Source of the DNA: Spirochaetales bacterium
GTDB lineage: Bacteria; Spirochaetota; Spirochaetia; DSM-2461
Reading direction: 5' to 3'
Length of the DNA stretch: 38,706 nucleotides
Assembly: GCA_016936555.1 (NCBI GenBank)
Contig: JAFGXR010000060.1
Coordinates: forward strand, 1-38,706
Shown here in pieces: positions 33,407 to 38,706 of the stretch (position 1 is its first letter; the number at the start of each line of letters is the position of its first letter). The notes under the pieces are model-generated. The model was not told the DNA's origin. It ran no database searches and saw only the letters and a list, made by a program, of their open reading frames with translations. The translations under genes were made by a program, and so were the position numbers.

Positions 33407-33827
33407 AATACTCTCTCTCAATATATCGGAGAAAAAAGGGGAGCAGAAAAAACCGGTTCCCTCGATGGAACTCAAACCGGATCACGGAATTGTTGGAGAC
33501 GCCCACGCGGGGAACTGGCACCGGCAGATTTCACTGCTGGCCGATGAAGATGTCGATACGATCCGCGGCAGGGGAATGGAATTGAATTTCGGGGATTTTG
33601 CCGAGAACATCACGACCCGCGGCGTCGATCTGGGAGTTCTTCCTATCGGCACGAGAATCCGCATGGGCGAGGCTGAACTGGAAGTGACGCAGATCGGGAA
33701 GGAATGCCATCGGCATTGCGCCGTTTTCCGTGTCGTGGGAGATTGCGTTATGCCCCGGAAAGGGATATTCGCAAAGGTTATTACAGGCGGAACCATTACA
33801 ACGGAGAGCGAGTGCCATGTCCTATAG
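33390..33827 (+). CDS. MOSC-domain protein
   Basis: A 145-residue stand-alone MOSC domain (family of the molybdenum cofactor sulfurase C-terminus, YiiM-like). Motifs are GIVGDAHAGNWHRQISLL (about 35-52), FAENITTRG and the conserved cysteine in IGKECHRHC (about C107). MOSC domains bind and handle molybdopterin cofactors and may transfer sulfur or selenium. A strong AAGGAG site lies inside the end of moeA, which it overlaps by 17 bases. Confidence 0.93.
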   Translation: MSVSFEILSLNISEKKGEQKKPVPSMELKPDHGIVGDAHAGNWHRQISLLADEDVDTIRGRGMELNFGDFAENITTRGVDLGVLPIGTRIRMGEAELEVTQIGKECHRHCAVFRVVGDCVMPRKGIFAKVITGGTITTESECHVL

Positions 33828-34170
33828 ACGATTCTTATTACCATTTCTTATTCTCTCTATTTTCATTCTCTCCTGTTCCGGCAAAGAGAAGACCGAACCT
33901 TCGGCGGACCTGCAGTTCTTCTATCTCGAACTCTGCCCCGGCTGCGAAGAATATGAAACCGCCGACCGGCTGGCCGAACAGGTCAGGAGCCTCGGCGGTA
34001 GGGCATCCAATATCATTCATGACGAAGATGCGGCGGCGATGAAAGAGCTGCTCGAAGAGAAAGGGCTCGAGAGAATAGCTCATGCTTTACCGCTTCTGCT
34101 CGTAGAGAAAAACTTCTTTGTGGGATATGAGGATATCGAAAGCGAAATCCTCAGGCTTAAAGAAGAATAA
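33817..34170 (+). CDS. Thioredoxin-like lipoprotein
   Basis: A 117-residue exported protein. Residues 1 to about 18 are a lipoprotein signal with lipobox ILSC (C19). The mature part has a redox motif CPGC in FFYLELCPGCEEYETADRLAE and then an alpha/beta pattern consistent with a small thioredoxin fold; it ends with LLVEKNFFVGYEDIESEIL, like the end of a thioredoxin-type domain. It is probably an outer-face redox partner of the CcdA-like protein encoded convergently: the two genes overlap tail to tail by 14 bases. Its own start overlaps the MOSC gene by 11 bases. Confidence 0.78.
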   Translation: MSYRRFLLPFLILSIFILSCSGKEKTEPSADLQFFYLELCPGCEEYETADRLAEQVRSLGGRASNIIHDEDAAAMKELLEEKGLERIAHALPLLLVEKNFFVGYEDIESEILRLKEE

Positions 34171-35557
34171 GCAACAGAGCTGCCATAGCCAGAAAAAACA
34201 GGGCTGATATCAGCTTGACCGATCCGGCCTTTCGCGAAAACCATTCAGCGAGCCTCTGCGATGTCATTCCTTTCCAGGCCATAATGAAAATAGCCAGAAG
34301 AGGGATGATAAATGCCAGGTTGTAGAAACCCAGGAGAAGGTAGGAGGATATATTTCCCTCCAACCGGGTCATGTACATAAGGGTCGGCAGATAGATCTGT
34401 CCCGTACAGCCCAGTTCGAAAATGGTGACTGTAAAGCCGAGAACGAGGGATCCCGTAATCAATCCGGCTTTTCTCGTGTTTTCCCTGACCAGACTGTGGA
34501 TTTTCCGCTTTCTCTCCCGGCTCAGCTGCAGGGCTATTTCTCCTGTTTTCCCCATGCGCATCTTGCGGTAATCTGCCAGGTGAAGAATGGCTAGAACGAT
34601 GAGAACCGCCGCCATGATGTATTTGAGGGAGAGGCTGATCCACCTGAGGGAATCTCTCGCCCGCAAGGCTGTGAAAGCGCCGAGTCCCACGGCGTAATAG
34701 GTGACAAAGACCGAAAGAGAGAACAGGATTCCGGTCAGGAGTATCTCTTTTCTCGATCGCCCGGCAAGGCTCAGCCAGGAGAGAAGAAAGATAAGAGTGC
34801 TGAAGGCGCAGGGATTAATGCCGTCGAGCAGCCCCGCGGTAAAAACCGGAAGGATGGATAAGCTGATGGCGACGGTCGTTTTTTCCTGAGAGGCGCCATC
34901 TGCCGGAGGGGTCTTTTCCGTCATACTTTGCCGCAGGGCTTCTTCCAATCCTTCCTCGATGTCTCTGTCTCCTGCCAGAATTGTTTCTCCGATCACGATC
35001 AGGGGAAGCCTTTTCTCCCGTGACCGGAGATCTTCCAGTTTTTCCATAAGCATCTGCAGCCCCTCTGCCGTTGTCACATCCACGGCTGAAAGGCTTATAT
35101 TTCTTTCCAGCTTCTCTTCCAGTTCCGGCAAAGTCCGATCCAGGAATTCCCGGCAGCGGCTGCAATCGGGTGTGTAGAAATACTCTATATCCGCCTCTGT
35201 CTCCCTCTTCCCCGATAACTCAGGGGAGATTTCTTCTCTTCCCGGAGCGTAGATTCCGGGATTATCCCCGTGATCGGAAATGAATCTCAGATACAGCTGA
35301 TCGCGGGAAGTTTCTCCTTCCCTGAAGATCTTCAGTTCCTCCTCTTCCCCGGGAGGCACGCTTATCTGGCCTTTTTCGCATTTGTAGGCACTGTCCGCCG
35401 AGACGATCATGGCATCATAAGAGGTGTCGCTCTTATTTATGATGGTGAGAATCCAGCCGTCTCCATCGGGGATACTCCTTAACAGTATTTCCCCTTGGAC
35501 GGAGAGAGCCGCAGAGATCATCAGTATAAAAAGGAAGAGATTTTTTTTAGCTGCCAA
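34157..35557 (-). CDS. Thioredoxin-domain / CcdA-like membrane fusion protein (DsbD-like electron carrier)
   Basis: A 466-residue exported and membrane protein. After a signal peptide (1-22) comes a beta-rich region, then a thioredoxin-like domain with CSRC (C132, C135; about 120-210), then a CcdA/DsbD-type membrane domain (about 228-466) with six helices. The latter has the redox pair C250 (GINPCAF) and C384 (ELGCTGQ) that pass electrons across the membrane. It would deliver reducing power to outer-face thiol proteins such as the lipoprotein next door. Translation begins at TTG after AAGGAA, with 11 bases overlapping the radical SAM gene before it. Confidence 0.87.
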   Translation of the reverse strand: MAAKKNLFLFILMISAALSVQGEILLRSIPDGDGWILTIINKSDTSYDAMIVSADSAYKCEKGQISVPPGEEEELKIFREGETSRDQLYLRFISDHGDNPGIYAPGREEISPELSGKRETEADIEYFYTPDCSRCREFLDRTLPELEEKLERNISLSAVDVTTAEGLQMLMEKLEDLRSREKRLPLIVIGETILAGDRDIEEGLEEALRQSMTEKTPPADGASQEKTTVAISLSILPVFTAGLLDGINPCAFSTLIFLLSWLSLAGRSRKEILLTGILFSLSVFVTYYAVGLGAFTALRARDSLRWISLSLKYIMAAVLIVLAILHLADYRKMRMGKTGEIALQLSRERKRKIHSLVRENTRKAGLITGSLVLGFTVTIFELGCTGQIYLPTLMYMTRLEGNISSYLLLGFYNLAFIIPLLAIFIMAWKGMTSQRLAEWFSRKAGSVKLISALFFLAMAALLLILL

Positions 35558-37040
35558 TGGATATTTCCTTGATAAAGTGTTCGCACATCTCCCTGTTTAA
35601 ATCGGGGAGGGGTGTTATATTCTTGTTTTTTCCGACGAAGGTCTGCAGTGTTCCGGTTTCGAGTATGATATCTCTGAGTTGTTTCTCTTCATCTCCCGCC
35701 GCAGTGCTTTTGAGGAAATTGGAGAATCGGGAGAGCCGGAACGCCGTCACCAACTCTTCCGTCGACAGAGACCCGCTCCAGGGATAAGCGGAAGAACCAC
35801 TGCACAGAGCGGGCGGTTTGCTCAGAAACAGCGCCGGATCTTCAAATCTGGGCAGACCTGGAACCGGGTAAAAAAGAGAAATCCCCGACCGTGTGGGCAG
35901 CTCGTGAAGGTAGAGCAGAGTTCTGAGAACGCTTTCCGCTGTATCTCCCGGTAATCCGGCAATGAAAAAGGTCGTGACGGGAATGCCCTTCCTTTCCAAA
36001 TAGCCCAGAAGCCGCTCCAGTTTTTCCGGATCAGCCGGTCTTTTTTCCTCTTTCAGGACGGCCGGATCGGCGGAACCGAGGGAGAAAGAGAAATCCCTGA
36101 AACCTCTTCCGATGAGATAAGCTGTGAACTCTTCATCCAGAAGGGTGTAGTCCAGGCCGTTATCGGCGCTGAATGTGGCAGCGGGAAAACGGGTTTTGCA
36201 TTGGGACAGGAAATCTCTGAAGTATTCTTTATGATAGAGAAGATTGTCATCTTCCAGATTGATATGAATCGGCTTTCCCTTATCGTAGGGAATCTGCTCC
36301 CATTCTTTTTCGAGGGACGGGAGATCCACAAGTCTGAATCGTCTTCCCTGAGTCAGAAAATTGGAGCAGAAGCGGCACATCTTGGGGCAGCCTCTCGAAA
36401 GGGCCAGTGTGAGAAACTGATTCCCTTTGCTGTCTCTTGTAAATGAGAACAGGGGGGCGGGCTCATCTGTCAGCTCATTTTTTTCCTGAAAATTCTCCAG
36501 GGGAAGATCTTTATCCAGATGATCCAGCAGATCCCTTAGAGATGTTTCAGTCTCTCCTGTCATAACCAGATCGAAGAGCTCCCTCTGAATGAAGTACCGG
36601 GGGAGTACCGATGCTCCGGCTCCTCCGAGTATGATGGGGACGGAATAGCCCAGCCTTTTGCGAAGATGTTTCGCCAGTTCGAGCACATCGTCGGCATAAG
36701 TCCAGGCGAAAAGGCTGAGAAAGATGATGTCCGGGTTTTCTTCTGCGATCTTCCCGGCCGCATCGTGAAATGGGGGGCCGAATATTTTTCTCCCGGTGAA
36801 AAAAGAGAGAGGTCCTCTTTCACCTTCGACAATGAAAGGTTTGAGATAGCTGTACTCATCGGGCAGGGGGATAGAGGAGCCTCTCGGGTTGAGTCTCGGG
36901 AAATTGAAAGATCGGCAGCTGATGCCTCTCCGTTTCAATTCTCTGTTTACACCTTCCAGTCCGAGGGCAGATGTTCTTGATGGAGTAAAATAAAAATCTC
37001 TTACAGGCGGCGCAGCCGCAACCGCTCTTTCCAGTCTCAT
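35547..37040 (-). CDS. Radical SAM protein with N-terminal B12-binding-like domain
   Basis: A 497-residue protein with an N-terminal alpha/beta domain (about residues 15-180) of the B12-binding type, reading IIFLSLFAWTYADDVLELAKHL and VPIILGGAGASVLPRYF. It lacks an obvious DxHxxG cobalamin-ligand motif. The radical SAM cluster motif is C218, C222, C225 in SRGCPKMCRFCSNF, followed by the strand pattern INLEDDN and FSFSLGSADP. A C-terminal region of about 120 residues is not recognised. It is translationally joined to the CcdA-like gene. Substrate is unknown; the pairing with thiol-redox proteins is unusual. Confidence 0.87.
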   Translation of the reverse strand: MRLERAVAAAPPVRDFYFTPSRTSALGLEGVNRELKRRGISCRSFNFPRLNPRGSSIPLPDEYSYLKPFIVEGERGPLSFFTGRKIFGPPFHDAAGKIAEENPDIIFLSLFAWTYADDVLELAKHLRKRLGYSVPIILGGAGASVLPRYFIQRELFDLVMTGETETSLRDLLDHLDKDLPLENFQEKNELTDEPAPLFSFTRDSKGNQFLTLALSRGCPKMCRFCSNFLTQGRRFRLVDLPSLEKEWEQIPYDKGKPIHINLEDDNLLYHKEYFRDFLSQCKTRFPAATFSADNGLDYTLLDEEFTAYLIGRGFRDFSFSLGSADPAVLKEEKRPADPEKLERLLGYLERKGIPVTTFFIAGLPGDTAESVLRTLLYLHELPTRSGISLFYPVPGLPRFEDPALFLSKPPALCSGSSAYPWSGSLSTEELVTAFRLSRFSNFLKSTAAGDEEKQLRDIILETGTLQTFVGKNKNITPLPDLNREMCEHFIKEISIGS

Positions 37041-37191
37041 AAAGACTCATTATCAGCTTTTGCAGGATTCTGTCAAAGCCGGAACGTGAATAAGACTCGA
37101 AAATGTATGAAATGAATAATTAAGACACAAATATGTAGGAATATGACTTGATAAATCTTCTCTGAAGGGATTTAAAGGGCCTGATTCAAGT

Positions 37192-37207
37192 TGGCACGGG
37201 CATTGCA
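37192..37207 (+). promoter_or_regulatory. Sigma-54 (RpoN) promoter
   Basis: TGGCACGGGCATTGCA fits the -24/-12 consensus TGGCACGNNNNTTGCW at every fixed position, with the GG and GC pairs 10 bases apart. The start point would be near 37218, about 29 bases before the ATG of the amino-acid binding protein. It implies activation by an ATP-dependent enhancer-binding protein, as in nitrogen or amino-acid control. A small inverted repeat AAATC/GATTT (37153-37173) lies upstream. Confidence 0.85.
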
Positions 37208-37246
37208 ATATCTCCAATGTGTAAAATAAATAAATGGAGAGAATGT

Positions 37247-38335
37247 ATGTTGCGAATGAAAATGAAGACCCCGATTATGAAAATGCCGCTTCTGGCGGTA
37301 CTGCTGATGATGCTTGCCATATCCTGCGGCAACGATGCAACAGAAACGACAGAAACGGCGACAAAAGTAAAAGAAGAAGCGAAAAGCACTCTCGAGCTTG
37401 TCAAAGAGAGAGGAAAAGTCATTGTCGGCGTAACCGCCGGTGTTCCCGGTTATTCCGCACCGGACAGCGAAGGTGTCTGGCAGGGATTTGATGTCGATCT
37501 GGGAAGAGCCGTTGCGGCTGCCGTCCTCGGAGACGCCGATGCCATAGAGTGCCGTCCCTTAAGTGCGAAAGAGCGATTTACCGCACTTCAGTCGGGAGAA
37601 ATCGATGTGCTGAGCCGTGTCACAACCTGGACGGCGACAAGAGACAGCGGGCTGGGTATCAATTTCGCCGGTGTCAACTATTATGACGGACAGGGATTTA
37701 TGGTCGCCAAAGATTCGGGCATTAAATCACTTGCCGATCTCGACGGGGCGACTATTGCCGTTCAGGCCGGAACCACGACGGAGCTCAACCTTTCCGATTA
37801 TTTCCGGAAAATGGGGATGGAATTCGAACTGATCACCTTTGAGAAGAATGATCAGGCTTCCGCCGCCCTCGAAGCGGGACGGGCCGACGCCGTCACAAGC
37901 GATCAGTCCCAGCTCTACGCGCTCAGAACCAAATTCAGCGAGCCCGATAACTTCATCATGCTCCCCGAAGTTATCTCGAAAGAGCCTCTCGGACCTGCCG
38001 TACGGCAGGGGGATGATCAGTGGCTCGATATCGTTGCATGGTCCTTCATGGTTATGCTCAATGCCGAAGAATACGGCGTCACTATGGACAACGTCGATGA
38101 AATGAAGTCGTCCAGCACCAATCCCAACGTGAAGAGGATGCTCGGTGTAGAGGGTGAAGTCGCCGACGGATTCGGCCTCGATAAGGACTGGGGTTACAAC
38201 ATCATCAAACAGGTGGGTAACTACGGTGAGAGTTTTGAGAGAAACCTGGGGATGGGATCGCCGCTGAAGATCAGCAGAGGGTATAACGCTCTGTGGACGG
38301 AAGGCGGCCTCCAGTACGGTTTGCCCATCAGGTGA
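37247..38335 (+). CDS. Amino-acid ABC transporter substrate-binding lipoprotein (AapJ/family 3 type)
   Basis: A 362-residue binding protein of the polar/general L-amino-acid family. The start at 37247 has GGAGAG five bases upstream and gives a lipoprotein signal with lipobox AISC (about C27). The mature part has the family-3 pattern: GKVIVGVTAGVPGYSAPDSEG, FDVDLGRAVAAAVLGD, FTALQSGEIDVLSR, and the hinge IAVQAGTTTELNL. The length and ending (LMGSPLKISRGYNALWTEGGLQYGLPIR-like) match AapJ/BztA. Permease and ATPase genes are expected to the right of the window. It is expressed from a sigma-54 promoter, so nitrogen-status control is likely. Confidence 0.93.
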   Translation: MLRMKMKTPIMKMPLLAVLLMMLAISCGNDATETTETATKVKEEAKSTLELVKERGKVIVGVTAGVPGYSAPDSEGVWQGFDVDLGRAVAAAVLGDADAIECRPLSAKERFTALQSGEIDVLSRVTTWTATRDSGLGINFAGVNYYDGQGFMVAKDSGIKSLADLDGATIAVQAGTTTELNLSDYFRKMGMEFELITFEKNDQASAALEAGRADAVTSDQSQLYALRTKFSEPDNFIMLPEVISKEPLGPAVRQGDDQWLDIVAWSFMVMLNAEEYGVTMDNVDEMKSSSTNPNVKRMLGVEGEVADGFGLDKDWGYNIIKQVGNYGESFERNLGMGSPLKISRGYNALWTEGGLQYGLPIR

Positions 38336-38706
38336 TCTTTGGCTCCGCAGCTGCGAAACCGAACCTTCACCAGATGCAGATATCATGCTGCTTTGCGGGG
38401 GCGTCTGATCCGGAGTTGATGCCGGGGGGTGTTTCAGAGGGTCTTTGTACGAAGATCAATTCCCGCAAAGTTGTGTATAGCCGGCAGGTCCGGCGGAATA
38501 TTGCTTCTATAGAAATTCAATAATACCATGTTGCGGTCCGGCGGGATGTTATTCCGCCGGGCGCGTTTTTTAGCGGAATGCCCCGGCGGTATGGAAATGG
38601 AGGCGGGCATTCAAATGAGACCTGAATCCGTACAACCTGCACATAACCCCACCTCAGGGCTGACAATTTAATTAATTCATTCGGACCATATCAGCTTGAT
38701 CGGCCA
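38336..38706. other. Non-coding stretch after the binding-protein gene
   Basis: No credible gene was seen on either strand. The core CCGGCGG recurs at 38490-38496, 38538-38544 and 38583-38589, with its inverse at 38554-38560. The longer unit GGTCCGGCGGRAT appears at 38487-38499 and 38535-38547. One copy forms part of the terminator hairpin. The last 40 bases are AT-rich and may hold the control region of the next gene. Confidence 0.5.
38538..38571 (+). terminator. Rho-independent terminator downstream of the amino-acid binding protein gene
   Basis: CCGGCGGGA (38538-38546) pairs with TTCCGCCGG (38552-38560), allowing one G-T pair, around a TGTTA loop. It is followed by GCGCG and a run of six T at 38566-38571. 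It lies about 200 bases after the stop codon, so the transcript carries a long untranslated tail. Confidence 0.6.

Overview
The window looks like chromosomal DNA of a free-living, probably anaerobic bacterium, most likely a spirochaete of the Spirochaeta / Sediminispirochaeta type. This is an inference, not a classification. The support is the style of the exported-protein N-termini (signal peptides ending in ANGQQE, GSGRKD or GGGQKE, as in spirochaetal binding proteins), the mix of YesMN-type two-component control with tripartite tricarboxylate (TTT) transport, and an anaerobe-style selenium/molybdenum gene set. Genes are tightly packed with many 4-bp overlaps. No rRNA, tRNA, insertion sequence or CRISPR array was seen.

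Region A (about 0.4-12.6 kb) is a divergent catabolic locus. Leftward are an NCS2 nucleobase permease and a DUF2877/AllH protein. Rightward is a ten-gene operon: a three-subunit molybdenum hydroxylase of the xanthine dehydrogenase family, FdrA/AllF, DUF1116/AllG, a metal-dependent cyclase-family amidohydrolase, a GNAT-like protein, a thiolase-fold protein and a DUF35 zinc-ribbon/OB-fold partner. The operon ends at a strong terminator. FdrA, DUF1116 and DUF2877 are the three subunits assigned in E. coli to oxamate carbamoyltransferase. Together the genes suggest uptake of a nitrogen heterocycle, hydroxylation, ring opening and energy-conserving carbamoyl transfer, with a thiolase-fold C-C bond enzyme that has lost its nucleophilic cysteine. 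This is the best candidate for an undescribed pathway.

Region B (12.6-22.9 kb) is a sugar-acid module: YhcH/YjgK-family protein, KDG kinase and KDPG aldolase leftward; an IclR regulator, a YesM/YesN-type two-component system, two tandem TTT binding proteins, TctB and TctA rightward. Phased direct repeats lie in both control regions.

Region C (23.1-33.8 kb) makes and equips a selenium-dependent molybdenum hydroxylase. Leftward are an XdhC-YqeB fusion, a cysteine/selenocysteine desulfurase, SelD, DUF3343 and YedF, followed by a two-domain hemerythrin and two small proteins. Rightward, behind a structured RNA leader, are TupABC (tungstate/molybdate uptake), MoeA and a MOSC protein. The enzyme of region A is the obvious client.

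Region D (33.8-38.7 kb) has a thioredoxin-like lipoprotein, a thioredoxin/CcdA-like membrane fusion protein, a radical SAM protein with a B12-binding-like domain, and an amino-acid ABC binding lipoprotein behind a near-perfect sigma-54 promoter. The left edge cuts through an AAA+ ATPase gene.
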